From positions 248,001 through 312,000 of the forward strand of contig NZ_BMIC01000001.1 in NCBI RefSeq assembly GCF_014641635.1: a stretch of DNA of 64,000 bases. Direction: 5' to 3'. Below the pieces are notes generated by a model. The model was not told the origin of the DNA, made no database searches, and saw only the letters and a program-made list of their open reading frames with translations. Positions 1 through 9,263 of this stretch are shown here, piece by piece (the first letter of the stretch is position 1; each line of letters begins with the position of its first letter). The DNA comes from Aquaticitalea lipolytica (GTDB lineage: Bacteria; Bacteroidota; Bacteroidia; Flavobacteriales; Flavobacteriaceae). A program made the position numbers and the translations under genes.

Positions 1-531
1 AATTATAGCTACTAAAATAAAAATAAACCCACTAATCCAAACATTAATAAAGGATCCTATAATTCCTATTACATATAATACAGGTGATATTTTACCTTTA
101 AAATCATTGCCTAATGCTTTAGAGAGAATAGATTCTTTACCATGACTTTTAATAATTAAGCTCTGTAAGATAAAATATGCAATAGCAGAACATAATAAAA
201 CCAATCCGTATAAAAATACTGAAGCTTTAGTAAAATGATTTTCTCCCATCCAGCCAGACACAAAAGGGATTAAAGATAACCAAAATAACAAATGCATATT
301 TGCCCACAAAATACTCCCAGTAACATGTTTAACTGTTTGCATCATATGATGATGATTATTCCAATAAATTGCTAGATATATAAAACTTAATATATAGCTC
401 CCAAAAATTGGCAATAACACTTTTAGGTCTTCAAACTCGCCTCCATGTGGCACTTTAAGCTCCAATACCATTATAGTTATAATAATGGCTAGAACTCCAT
501 CTGTAAATGCTTCTAGTCTACCTTTTGTCAT
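1..531 (-). CDS. TMEM175-family (DUF1211) potassium channel-like protein, 3' end outside window
   Basis: The visible 177 codons begin at the ATG whose complement lies at 529-531 and run off the left edge, so the C-terminus is missing. The N-terminus carries the F-T-D-G signature (residues 9-12) at the head of a first helix that ends V-L-E-L, the hallmark of bacterial TMEM175/DUF1211 proteins; known members conduct K+ across the inner membrane. A histidine cluster (W-N-N-H-H-H) and further hydrophobic helices follow, as in the family. The start codon directly abuts the stop of the upstream PLP-enzyme gene, so the two are probably co-transcribed. Family membership is well supported; ion selectivity is not shown by the sequence. 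Confidence 0.85.
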   Translation of the reverse strand, partial: MTKGRLEAFTDGVLAIIITIMVLELKVPHGGEFEDLKVLLPIFGSYILSFIYLAIYWNNHHHMMQTVKHVTGSILWANMHLLFWLSLIPFVSGWMGENHFTKASVFLYGLVLLCSAIAYFILQSLIIKSHGKESILSKALGNDFKGKISPVLYVIGIIGSFINVWISGFIFILVAII

Positions 532-1704
532 TTATTTTGATATTAGTTGCTTCTCTTTAATTTTAGCAATAGCCTGTTCAATATCATTAATTAAATCTTG
601 TTTAGATTCTATTCCTACTGAAAAGCGAATTAAATTATCAGTAACTCCAATGCTATCACGCTCTTTTTGTGTTAATAAAGAATGTGATGTTTTATGTGGT
701 GATAGTACAGTACTCTCAACACCAGCTAAACTCATTGATGATTTTATAAGTTTTAACTCCTTTTGAAATTGCATAGCGTCTAATCCCTCTACCAATTCAA
801 AAGATAGCATACCACCAAAACCTTTCATTTGCGATTTAGCCAACTCGTACTGAGGATGGGTTTTTAATCCTGGATAAAATACTTTTTTTACATCTTTATG
901 TTGTGACAGAAATTTTGCCATTTTTTTCGCATTTCTATTCTGTGCTTTTACACGTAGAGCTAAAGTTTTCATACTTCGCTCAAGCATCCAAACAGTAAAA
1001 TCACTCAAACTACCTCCCAAATTTTTAGCAACATTCCATATTACTTCCATATGTGCATTGCTACAAGCTACTGCTCCAGCTAAAATATCTGAATGACCTC
1101 CAAGGTATTTTGTGGCAGAATGAATAACTATATCTATACCAAAATCTATAGGGTTTTGATTAATAGGACTAGCAAATGTATTATCTATAGTTGTTAATAT
1201 GCCTTTAGATTTTGCTAAGTCTGCCACACCTTTTATATCAGTAATAGTCAGTAAAGGATTTGATGGTGTTTCAATATGAATTAGCTTTGTGTTTGGTTGT
1301 ATTGCTGATTCAAAATCTGAAACTTCATAACCATCAGTAAACGTAAATTCAATACCATATTTAGGAAACTCTTCTCTTATAAAATTACTTGTTCCTCCAT
1401 ACAGTGTATTTTGAACCACAATATGGTCGCCAGTTTTTAAAAAAGCTAAAAACACAGTACTTACAGCAGCCATTCCACTGCCAAAAATCATTCCTGCCTC
1501 TGTATGCTCTAAAGCTGCAATTTTCTTTGATAAGTACTCTTGATTTGGAGTATTAAAATAGCGAGGATATCTCTTAACATCTACATCATCAAATTGATAA
1601 GATGTAGACATATAAATTGGCGATACTGAACCTTTAAACTGTTCGTCAATAATTTCGCCAACATGAGTACAAATAGTGTTTAATCCTAATTTTTGCTTTG
1701 ACAT
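532..1704 (-). CDS. Trans-sulfuration family PLP-dependent enzyme (cystathionine gamma-synthase/lyase or methionine gamma-lyase type)
   Basis: 390 aa, the normal length for Cys/Met-metabolism PLP enzymes. The Schiff-base lysine is K199 in S-A-T-K-Y-L-G-G-H-S-D, preceded by the cofactor-contacting D-N-T-F-A-S-P segment (about 174-180). The G-S-G-M-A-A motif near 75-80 binds the PLP phosphate, and E-T-P-S-N-P (145-150) is also typical. The cytosolic enzyme would act on cystathionine, homoserine esters or methionine. Sequence alone does not separate synthase, gamma-lyase and methionine gamma-lyase activity, so no symbol is given. The next gene (TMEM175-like) starts at the base after its stop codon. 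Confidence 0.9.
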   Translation of the reverse strand: MSKQKLGLNTICTHVGEIIDEQFKGSVSPIYMSTSYQFDDVDVKRYPRYFNTPNQEYLSKKIAALEHTEAGMIFGSGMAAVSTVFLAFLKTGDHIVVQNTLYGGTSNFIREEFPKYGIEFTFTDGYEVSDFESAIQPNTKLIHIETPSNPLLTITDIKGVADLAKSKGILTTIDNTFASPINQNPIDFGIDIVIHSATKYLGGHSDILAGAVACSNAHMEVIWNVAKNLGGSLSDFTVWMLERSMKTLALRVKAQNRNAKKMAKFLSQHKDVKKVFYPGLKTHPQYELAKSQMKGFGGMLSFELVEGLDAMQFQKELKLIKSSMSLAGVESTVLSPHKTSHSLLTQKERDSIGVTDNLIRFSVGIESKQDLINDIEQAIAKIKEKQLISK

Positions 1705-1746
1705 GAGGTATATAATTTAGTAAAGTTTAAAATTACAAATAATCTA

Positions 1747-3153
1747 CTATACTTGTACTGCTTTCCACTTTCCTTTTTTAAACCAAATAATGCCAATTAT
1801 AGCAATTAATATTTCTGCAAAAGTAATTGCCCAAAATACACCTTCAGGCCCGAAATCTAAAGTTACTGCAACTAAATATGCAAACGGAAGTTGGAATAAC
1901 CAAAAGCAAACAAAATTTATATATGTAGGAGTTTTTGTGTCTCCTGCTCCATTAAAGGATTGTATTACAACCATTCCGTAGCCAAAAAAGATGTAACCTG
2001 CTGCAATAATTCTCAAACACAAACTACCATATTTAACAACATCTGGAGTTGTATTAAACATACTAATAATTTGAGGAGCAAAAATCAAGTAAACCAACGA
2101 CACTAATCCCATAAAAATAGCATTGTATTTTCCTGTTTTCCAAACTGATTTTTCAGCTCTATCGGGTTGTTTTGCACCAAGGTTTTGACCTACTAATGTA
2201 GCAGCTGCATTACTCATTCCCCAAGCAGGCATTAAAGTAAACATCATAACCCTAATTGCAATAGTATAACCAGCTAAAACTTCACTTCCAAATTCACTCA
2301 TAATACGCATTAAAAACACCCAACTAGATGTACCAATTAAAAATTGCCCAATTCCTCCAAGCGACACCTTAATTAAGTTTAACATTACAGTAGTACGTAC
2401 AACCAAATCTTTTACTCGTACTTTTATTTTACTATAACCATAAAATAAAATAACCAATTGAAACACTACAGCTGTACCACGTCCAATTGTAGTAGCAATA
2501 GCAGCTCCTTCAACTCCATAAGCTGGTATTGGTCCAAACCCAAAAATAAACATAGGGTCTAGAATAATATTTAATCCATTAGATAATATTAATGTCCACA
2601 TAGCAACAGATGCATTACCTGCGCCTCTAAATATTGCATTAATAAGAAAAAGTAGCATAATTGTTACATTTCCTCCTAATAATACTTGTGTATAACCATG
2701 TCCTTCAGCAATAAGGTCTGGTTCTGCTCCCATTAATGCTAATATTTCTTTGGCATAAAAAATACCTACAACACTTACTATAACTGAAACTAGAACTCCA
2801 AGAAAGATAACCTGAACTGCGGCTTGAGAAGCACCTATTAGATCTTTTTCACCTACTCTACGCGCAACAATTGCTGTAGCTGCCATACTTAGACCTATAG
2901 CAACTGCATACACTAGAGTAATTACTGACTCTGTTAAGCCTATTGTTGCAACTGCATTAACGCTAACTTGCGAAACATATAATATATCGACTAATGCAAA
3001 AATAGATTCCATTAGCATTTCCAAAATCATTGGAATAGATAACATAAAAATTGCTCGGCGAATACTAATAGTTGTTAAGTCTTGCTCTTTGCCTTTTACA
3101 GCAATAATAAAATATTGAAAGTATTGTTTTAAGGAAATTTTATTGGATTGCAT
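1747..3153 (-). CDS. MATE family multidrug efflux transporter
   Basis: 468 aa, polytopic inner-membrane protein with about twelve hydrophobic segments in two halves, as expected for MATE (MOP superfamily) Na+/H+-driven exporters. The first half opens with a P-M-I-L-E helix, and the second half repeats a similar pattern with a conserved N-A-A-A-T-L-V-G-Q-N-L-G-A stretch typical of the family. Roughly 30 N-terminal residues precede the first helix. It lies 42 bp upstream of the PLP-enzyme gene on the same strand and is divergent from the HAD gene. The substrate is unknown; export of cationic drugs or metabolites is inferred from the family. Confidence 0.92.
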   Translation of the reverse strand: MQSNKISLKQYFQYFIIAVKGKEQDLTTISIRRAIFMLSIPMILEMLMESIFALVDILYVSQVSVNAVATIGLTESVITLVYAVAIGLSMAATAIVARRVGEKDLIGASQAAVQVIFLGVLVSVIVSVVGIFYAKEILALMGAEPDLIAEGHGYTQVLLGGNVTIMLLFLINAIFRGAGNASVAMWTLILSNGLNIILDPMFIFGFGPIPAYGVEGAAIATTIGRGTAVVFQLVILFYGYSKIKVRVKDLVVRTTVMLNLIKVSLGGIGQFLIGTSSWVFLMRIMSEFGSEVLAGYTIAIRVMMFTLMPAWGMSNAAATLVGQNLGAKQPDRAEKSVWKTGKYNAIFMGLVSLVYLIFAPQIISMFNTTPDVVKYGSLCLRIIAAGYIFFGYGMVVIQSFNGAGDTKTPTYINFVCFWLFQLPFAYLVAVTLDFGPEGVFWAITFAEILIAIIGIIWFKKGKWKAVQV

Positions 3154-3365
3154 GATAATAATTTTTAAAATAAAACATGGTTGAATACTTTAAGACGTTC
3201 AACTTAAAAAAATGTCGACAACATAAATCGACGATTCTGATAATACTATCTATACAATCATAATGAAGCAAATATTATAAAAATAACTAAAACTTCAAAA
3301 TCATTTTTAGGCAGTTAGCTTCAATTCCTTTATATTCGTAGCTGCTATTAATTAATTATTTATAA

Positions 3366-4037
3366 ATGCTTAAAGCTATTCTTTTTGACATGGATGGTGT
3401 TATCGTAAACACTGAACCACTTCACCACAAAGCCTATTACCACATGTTTTCTGATGTAAATATTGAAGTTTCTGATAACTTATATGCATCGTTTACTGGA
3501 CAGTCAACAATGGCAATTTGTAAAGAGCTATGCAAGCAATTTAATTTACCTCTTGCACCTGAAACATTAGTAGAAATTAAACGTGACCACTTTAAATATT
3601 TATTTGAAAACGACACCGAATTAGCTCTTATAGATGGTGTATTGGACTTAATAAAAGATTATCACTCTAATGGATTAACGTTGGTTTTAGCTTCATCTGC
3701 ATCTATGCCAAACATTAATAATATTTTTAAGCGCTTTGATTTAGACCAATATTTTATAGCTAAACTTAGTGGAGCTGACTTAAAAGCATCTAAACCTCAT
3801 CCAGAAATTTTTGAAAAAGCTGCTATTGCTTCAGGTTTTAAACCTCAAGAATGTGTTGTTATTGAAGATTCAACAAATGGGATTAAAGCAGCAAAAGATG
3901 CTGGAATATTTTGTATTGGATATGATAGTTTAAACTCTAAAAACCAAGACTATTCTCTTGCCGATATTGTTGTTAGCGATTTTAAAGATATTTATTTTGA
4001 AAACGTTGCAAGTCGGTTTTTAGAAATAGCTAAATAA
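3366..4037 (+). CDS. HAD-superfamily hydrolase, subfamily IA (beta-phosphoglucomutase / phosphatase-like)
   Basis: 223 aa. HAD motif I is F-D-M-D-G-V (residues 7-12, nucleophile D8 and acid/base D10). Motif II is the serine in A-S-S-A-S-M. Motif III is the lysine in K-A-S-K-P-H-P-E. Motif IV is V-I-E-D-S-T-N-G. The alpha-helical cap between motifs I and II is of the subfamily IA type seen in beta-phosphoglucomutase and sugar-phosphate phosphatases. The protein is cytosolic and Mg2+ dependent; the substrate cannot be told. A degenerate -7 box (TATATTCG, 3331-3338) lies upstream. The gene converges on the small basic-protein gene, with no gap between the stops. Confidence 0.88.
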   Translation: MLKAILFDMDGVIVNTEPLHHKAYYHMFSDVNIEVSDNLYASFTGQSTMAICKELCKQFNLPLAPETLVEIKRDHFKYLFENDTELALIDGVLDLIKDYHSNGLTLVLASSASMPNINNIFKRFDLDQYFIAKLSGADLKASKPHPEIFEKAAIASGFKPQECVVIEDSTNGIKAAKDAGIFCIGYDSLNSKNQDYSLADIVVSDFKDIYFENVASRFLEIAK

Positions 4038-4187
4038 TCATTTTTGATTATTTGCTTTAGCAACAATTTCTTTTAATCGTTCTTTTCTTAATAAAGTTTC
4101 AGTAGTTTTCTTTTTCTTTTTTTGAGACATTAACTTACTGTGCTTCGCTTTATTTTTAGTATTCTTTGCACTACCCTTTTTTGGCAC
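4038..4187 (-). CDS. Small basic protein of unknown function (49 aa, GTG start)
   Basis: An open frame on the minus strand starts with GTG four bases after the ResB-CcsA stop and ends exactly where the convergent HAD gene ends. The product is extremely lysine-rich (P-K-K-G-S-A-K-N near the start, then M-S-Q followed by five lysines) with a short amphipathic C-terminal helix. It fills the only space between two genes and is translationally close to its upstream neighbour, which argues that it is real. An internal ATG at codon 20 would give 29 aa. The composition suggests a nucleic-acid or ribosome-binding peptide, but no function is known to me. Confidence 0.6.
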   Translation of the reverse strand: MPKKGSAKNTKNKAKHSKLMSQKKKKKTTETLLRKERLKEIVAKANNQK

Positions 4188-4190
4188 AGT

Positions 4191-7100
4191 TTATTTCTTT
4201 TTGTAGTGAACTTTATACTTTCTGTAAGCCAAAAATCCTAAAATTGCAACAATTAGTATAGCTATGGCAATAAATTGAAAACTCACTATTTGATCTCCAC
4301 TTGCATAAGCATGTAACCCTGAAAGATAGAAGTTAACACCAAAGTAAGTCATCATAATGCTAGCAAAAGCAATTATTGACAAAAGATTAAAACCAAAACG
4401 ACCACGAAGCCCAGGAACCAACCTCATGTGTATTACAAAGGCATACACCATAATACTAATTAAAGCCCAAGTTTCTTTTGGATCCCATCCCCAATATCTT
4501 CCCCAACTTTCATTTGCCCACATACCTCCAAGGAAGTTACCAATAGTCAACAAAATTAACCCAGTAGTTAACGCCATTTCATTAATAATGGTCAACTCTT
4601 TTATGTTAAGTAGCATTTTGTCTTTATTCTTTTCATTGGTAAAAATCATTAATAATAGAGACACAACTCCTAATATCATACCTATAGTAAATGGACCATA
4701 ACTCATTACAATAACCGCAACGTGTATCATTAACCAATAACTATCTAATACAGGTTGTAAATTAGCAATAGCAGGATCCATCCAATTCCAATGTGCAACC
4801 ATTAATATTATTGAGGTTACAAAAGCAACTGAAGCAATAGTTAATTGGCTTTTTCGTCCAAAAGCTAAACCAAAGAACATTGTAGCCCAAGCTACGTAAA
4901 TCATCGACTCATAAGCATCACTCCAAGGTGCATGACCAGAAATATACCAACGTGCAATTAAACCTAATGTGTGAAGTATAAACAAGCCTAAAATGATAAA
5001 ACCAAATACTTTTACAGCAACATTAATTACCTTGTTTTTATCATTAAAAATCTGCATAATTAATACAATAAACATTAACGTTCCTGCATACATATACCAG
5101 CTAAATAGCCTTTTGAAAATGTCGTATTTGTTATATTTTATTTCTGCATCAATCTTATTATCAGACAACATTACTTCACTACCATATTTTACTTGCGTTT
5201 TTTTAATACCTGCAAGCATTTCTTCGGCTTTTGAATAATCACCAGATTTTTTAGCATTATTTAGCATTAATAAATACGCACTAAATCCGTTATTTATAAA
5301 ATTTCCATAAAGTGAATCTTCTATCTTTTCTCTATATCCATCTTCTCTAAACTCTAACCCAGAAATCCATTTGTTATTATCATCATTCGGAACAGGGAAA
5401 ATTTTAAGAGCTCTACCTTCAATTACATTGTATAATAAGTTAACTCTATTTTCAGCTTCTTTTATTTCTTTCTGTGTACCATTTAAAACTTGTACACCAG
5501 ATGCTTCTTGAATGTAAGGTGCTAATTTATATCGTCCATCTTCAGTAAAAAAGTCGATTAGAGCAACATATTTTTGACTTGTAGGCACACCAATAATACT
5601 TCTAATCGTATCAGCCTTCTGAGGTTTTAAATAGATAATTGGCACATTGTACCAAAGCAATGGGCTTTCATGAATAGATAAAAACACTTGATTAGCATCA
5701 AAATCTTCATAAACATCACTTTTACTAAGCTTACGCAACATCTCTGAGGCATAAGTATTCATTGGCATCATTCTTCCGCTATAGTCTTGTACAACCATGT
5801 GACCAAACTTATCAGCATGCTCCTTTGGTGTAATATTTGCTTTTAAAACAGAATCAATTTGAGCCTTAGTTGGTCTACTATGAGCATTTCCATCATTTGC
5901 AGAATGTGTTTGTGAAAAACCTACAGTAGATATAAATAATAATAGTATAGTTGCTGCTTTTTGCTTTTGCTTTTTCACCTTTTCTAGCATTCGTTTAAGG
6001 TCTGCAAAGCGAGTATTTTTATCAAAAAGAATAGCTAACAATGAAATATATAGTAAGAAATATCCAATATAAGTTACCCAAGTTCCCCAGAAATCATGGT
6101 TAACAGAAAGAATGGTTCCTTTTTCATCTGGATCGAAACTAGCCTGAAAAAAACGATAACCTCTATGATCTAAAATATGATTCATATAAATATGGTAGTC
6201 AAAATCGCCTTTTTCTTTATCTACAACAGTAACTTTACTTTCGTAAGATGAATAGCTGTTTTCAGTACCAGGATAACGTTTAGCAATAAAATCGTTTAAT
6301 TTAACTCCAAATGGTAACTCTAAAACTTTAGAGCCATATCGCATTGCAATATCTAAATTACCAACTTTAACTTGTTCAAAAGCATTATTCATACCTTTCC
6401 CTCCAAGTAATTTCACTCGTTCTGTAACTCCATTTACTGTAACTTTCATTACAACACCATCTTCATCTCCTTTAAGGATTTGTGGTTTTTTTACAATATC
6501 AAAATTACCTTTAACAACAGGTTTAGGAAAAACCATTGCCATATTACCAATTAAGTAACGTGAACGCAAAATAAGTGGCTGAATACTATCTTTAACAAGC
6601 AATCCTGTTGCTCCTGTAGCCATTGTCATGTATTCGCCTTCGTATGGTGACTGTATGGTTAAACCTTCAGGTGAATTGGTAATATTTATAGCGCCATCAA
6701 CTTTATTATCTAATGAAATTAAAACATTATGAATACTTTGTACTTGTCCTGCTTTTAAAAAGTGATTGTGCGACTGTCCTTCTCCTGCTTCAACAATTTT
6801 AAGATACTCTTCACCATTATCATTTGGAACAATGTCTTTTTCGGCTCCAGCAATAAATTTTTCTAATTCTATTATAACTGGCTGATTGTTATATTCTGTA
6901 TTTACCTTAAAATCGTTATCTAATCGAGGTGAAAAGTCTACTTCTTTTTCAACAACTTTTCGTTGTGCAACTCCATTAACAACATAATCACCATCTATGT
7001 ACGCTGTGAGATATGTTTTTTGAGATAAAAATTGTGTTTCGGTAGCTCCTTCACGAATAGCCATCATACCTTCAAACCCAATATATCTTGTAATGGCTGC

Positions 7101-7415
7101 ACCTACAATTATAAAAATGAAGGATAGGTGAATAAGTAATGTTGCCCACTTTTCTTTTCTTAACAAACGATACCTAAAAATATTACCAACAAAATTGATG
7201 ACAAAAACAACCATTATTGCTTCAAACCACCACGCATTGTAAATTAATGTTCGTGTATATGGTGTTGGAGAAGTATCCATGTTTCTGTCTAGTATTGTTC
7301 CTGTAGCCATTGCAACAGCAAAAACAATAAATAAAATAGCAGTAAGTCGTGTAGAAAAGAGAATTTTAGCGAGTTTATTTTGCATGATAAAGTGCCTGAT
7401 TTTTGGACTTGGCAA
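4191..7415 (-). CDS. Cytochrome c biogenesis protein, ResB-CcsA fusion
   Basis: 1074 aa. The N-terminal half is ResB-like: membrane helices in the first 110 residues, a large periplasmic region, and a helix near 445-465. The C-terminal third (about 735-1065) is a polytopic CcsA domain with the haem-handling WWD motif W-G-W-D-P-K-E-T-W near residue 975 and conserved histidines in adjacent helices. System II cytochrome c maturation exports haem and ligates it to apocytochromes. A second, signal-peptide-like hydrophobic stretch ending F-S-Q near residue 500 divides the two parts. Such fusions are known in Bacteroidota and Epsilonproteobacteria. The gene is followed immediately by a 49-aa basic-protein gene. 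Confidence 0.93.
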   Translation of the reverse strand: MPSPKIRHFIMQNKLAKILFSTRLTAILFIVFAVAMATGTILDRNMDTSPTPYTRTLIYNAWWFEAIMVVFVINFVGNIFRYRLLRKEKWATLLIHLSFIFIIVGAAITRYIGFEGMMAIREGATETQFLSQKTYLTAYIDGDYVVNGVAQRKVVEKEVDFSPRLDNDFKVNTEYNNQPVIIELEKFIAGAEKDIVPNDNGEEYLKIVEAGEGQSHNHFLKAGQVQSIHNVLISLDNKVDGAINITNSPEGLTIQSPYEGEYMTMATGATGLLVKDSIQPLILRSRYLIGNMAMVFPKPVVKGNFDIVKKPQILKGDEDGVVMKVTVNGVTERVKLLGGKGMNNAFEQVKVGNLDIAMRYGSKVLELPFGVKLNDFIAKRYPGTENSYSSYESKVTVVDKEKGDFDYHIYMNHILDHRGYRFFQASFDPDEKGTILSVNHDFWGTWVTYIGYFLLYISLLAILFDKNTRFADLKRMLEKVKKQKQKAATILLLFISTVGFSQTHSANDGNAHSRPTKAQIDSVLKANITPKEHADKFGHMVVQDYSGRMMPMNTYASEMLRKLSKSDVYEDFDANQVFLSIHESPLLWYNVPIIYLKPQKADTIRSIIGVPTSQKYVALIDFFTEDGRYKLAPYIQEASGVQVLNGTQKEIKEAENRVNLLYNVIEGRALKIFPVPNDDNNKWISGLEFREDGYREKIEDSLYGNFINNGFSAYLLMLNNAKKSGDYSKAEEMLAGIKKTQVKYGSEVMLSDNKIDAEIKYNKYDIFKRLFSWYMYAGTLMFIVLIMQIFNDKNKVINVAVKVFGFIILGLFILHTLGLIARWYISGHAPWSDAYESMIYVAWATMFFGLAFGRKSQLTIASVAFVTSIILMVAHWNWMDPAIANLQPVLDSYWLMIHVAVIVMSYGPFTIGMILGVVSLLLMIFTNEKNKDKMLLNIKELTIINEMALTTGLILLTIGNFLGGMWANESWGRYWGWDPKETWALISIMVYAFVIHMRLVPGLRGRFGFNLLSIIAFASIMMTYFGVNFYLSGLHAYASGDQIVSFQFIAIAILIVAILGFLAYRKYKVHYKKK

Positions 7416-7493
7416 ATTTAATGTTTTTTGTTGGTTTGAGTTGGATTAAAAGCTGTTAAAATTTATCTAAACTCCTTGAGATATAAATTAATT

Positions 7494-7880
7494 TTAGTTT
7501 CTTGATTGAAAAATATTCAAATACAAAAAGGTTCCCATTTTACGTGCTCGACGCTTTGCGTTTTCTGCATAATCACCTACAAAAAGCTCATCTATAGTTT
7601 GATACCACAAATTTAACCAATGTCCAAAGTGCAATTCTGTTATTGAATTATTGTTGTCTTTATCAACCTTTATATGTGCTTGTAAAGGGTTACCAGTATA
7701 TCGTGTTTTTAAAAACAAGCTCGATTCCCAAAATGTAGTTAGTCGCTGTATGTGCTCATCCCAATCAGAAATTACAGTATTAAAAAAAGGGCCTAAAACA
7801 CTATCTGTTCTAACTTTTTTATAGAATTCTGAGACTAATAAAAAAACGTCTTCTCTATTTTGAATATCTTTTTTTTCCAT
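7494..7880 (-). CDS. Group III truncated haemoglobin
   Basis: 128 aa, one globin domain with the short 2-on-2 fold. The E-helix segment F-W-E-S-S-L-F and the A-H-I-K stretch, with H69 as the likely proximal haem ligand, fit group III, as does the F-G-H-W-L-N-L-W segment after it. Roles reported for this class are oxygen or NO/peroxide handling in the cytosol; the present role is unknown. A perfect -7 box on the minus strand (TATCTTTG, 7887-7894) sits only 6 bp before the ATG, so the leader would be very short or translation may begin near the transcript end. It lies beside the cytochrome c maturation gene, another haem-related function. Confidence 0.88.
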   Translation of the reverse strand: MEKKDIQNREDVFLLVSEFYKKVRTDSVLGPFFNTVISDWDEHIQRLTTFWESSLFLKTRYTGNPLQAHIKVDKDNNNSITELHFGHWLNLWYQTIDELFVGDYAENAKRRARKMGTFLYLNIFQSRN

Positions 7881-7940
7881 TGTTTACAAAGATAAACCTT
7901 AAGGCTTTTATTTCATAGTTAACTTACTTATTTTAGCATT

Positions 7941-8708
7941 ATGATTTCAGTAGTATTACTTGGTGCTGGTAATGTTGCCACACACTTATATAAAGCTTTT
8001 ATTAAATCTAAAGATGTATCTGTTAGCCAATGGTATAACAGAAATTTAGAACCTATTCAAACTTATAAAAATGAGGTTGAAGTTGTTGATGATATCAACA
8101 AACTTAAAAAAGCCGATGTATATATAATTGCTGTAAGTGATGATGCTATTAGCAACCTTTCTTCTCAATTACCGTTTGAAAACAGATTAGTTGTTCATAC
8201 ATCAGGTAGTGTAGGTATTTACGAATTAGACAAAAAAAATGAGAGAGGTGTTTTTTATCCGCTTCAAACATTTAGCAAAGATGCTGAAGTAGATTTTAAA
8301 CAAGTTCCTATTTGTATTGAGGTTATTAAAAAAACTAATCTTAAAACACTAAAATCTTTATCTGAAGCTTTAGGAAGTGAAAGTCATAAAGTAAATACTG
8401 AACAACGTAAAGCATTACATTTGGCAGCTGTGTTTGTAAATAACTTTACTAATCAACTTTATAGAATTGCTCACGAAATTACAGAATCTAAAGGCGTTGA
8501 GTTTAATATTCTTAAACCTTTAATTTTAGAGACTGCAAAAAAAGTACAAGATTTATCGCCTTACATGGCTCAAACTGGTCCTGCAAAACGTAATGATAAA
8601 AAAACGATAAGAAAGCATTTAAAATTATTAGAAAACCAACATCATAAAGACATTTATGAACTTTTAACAACATCTATTCAAAAAACTCATGGAAGAAAAA
8701 AGCTATAA
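7941..8708 (+). CDS. Rossmann-fold protein with DUF2520 C-terminal domain
   Basis: 255 aa. The N-terminal L-L-G-A-G-N-V-A motif (residues 6-13) is a dinucleotide-binding glycine loop of the NADP oxidoreductase / pyrroline-5-carboxylate reductase type. The helical C-terminal half (about 120-255) matches the DUF2520 pattern (A-V-F-V-N-N-F-T-N and G-P-A-K-R-N-D). It is probably a cytosolic NAD(P)-binding enzyme of unknown substrate. Its last 20 bases overlap the start of the KdsC-like phosphatase, indicating translational coupling and a shared transcript with the downstream genes. Confidence 0.85.
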   Translation: MISVVLLGAGNVATHLYKAFIKSKDVSVSQWYNRNLEPIQTYKNEVEVVDDINKLKKADVYIIAVSDDAISNLSSQLPFENRLVVHTSGSVGIYELDKKNERGVFYPLQTFSKDAEVDFKQVPICIEVIKKTNLKTLKSLSEALGSESHKVNTEQRKALHLAAVFVNNFTNQLYRIAHEITESKGVEFNILKPLILETAKKVQDLSPYMAQTGPAKRNDKKTIRKHLKLLENQHHKDIYELLTTSIQKTHGRKKL

Positions 8709-9219
8709 AGAATATTTAAATCATATTACAACTTTTATTTTTGACGTAGATGGTGTACTTACTGATGGTACAGTTACTATTACAACTACTGGCGAACTCT
8801 TACGAACAATGAACATTAAAGATGGCTATGCACTTAAATGTGCTTTAGAAGCTAATTATAATGTTTGTATAATTTCTGGAGGCACAAACGAAGGTGTAAG
8901 AGCAAGATTAAAAGGTCTTGGCGTAAAAGACATATATCTTGGTGCTCATGATAAGATTGTTCAGCTTAATGAGTATTTAACAAAACACAATATTAAAGCT
9001 GAAAATGTTTTGTATATGGGAGATGATATACCTGATCATCCTGTAATGAGACTAGTTGGATTACCTACATGCCCTCAAGATGCTGTTCCAGAAATAAAAG
9101 CTATATCAAAATATGTTTCACATAAAAACGGAGGGAAAGGTGCTGTTAGAGATGTTATTGAACAAGTAATGAAAGTACAGAGCAAATGGAATGGTAATTT
9201 TGATGCGAGTTTTGATTAG
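8689..9219 (+). CDS. HAD-IIIA phosphatase, KdsC-like (3-deoxy-D-manno-octulosonate 8-phosphate phosphatase)
   Basis: 176 aa with no cap domain, the KdsC architecture. Motif I is F-D-V-D-G-V-L-T-D (about residues 18-26), motif II lies in I-I-S-G-G, and motif IV is M-G-D-D-I-P-D. KdsC removes the 8-phosphate during Kdo synthesis for lipopolysaccharide; members work as cytosolic tetramers. The start lies inside the 3' end of the DUF2520 gene. It is distinguished from sialic-acid or other C0-type HAD phosphatases only by overall similarity, so the exact sugar acid is an inference. Confidence 0.82.
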   Translation: MEEKSYKEYLNHITTFIFDVDGVLTDGTVTITTTGELLRTMNIKDGYALKCALEANYNVCIISGGTNEGVRARLKGLGVKDIYLGAHDKIVQLNEYLTKHNIKAENVLYMGDDIPDHPVMRLVGLPTCPQDAVPEIKAISKYVSHKNGGKGAVRDVIEQVMKVQSKWNGNFDASFD

Positions 9220-9263
9220 ACATTAATTAATAATATTAGTAAAAAAAATAAACAACAAATACA

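Noticed and set aside
3154-3365. Regulatory dyads between the divergent MATE and HAD genes
   Set aside because: Short matching segments exist (for example around 3181-3205), but none forms a convincing stem or paired operator in this AT-rich sequence.
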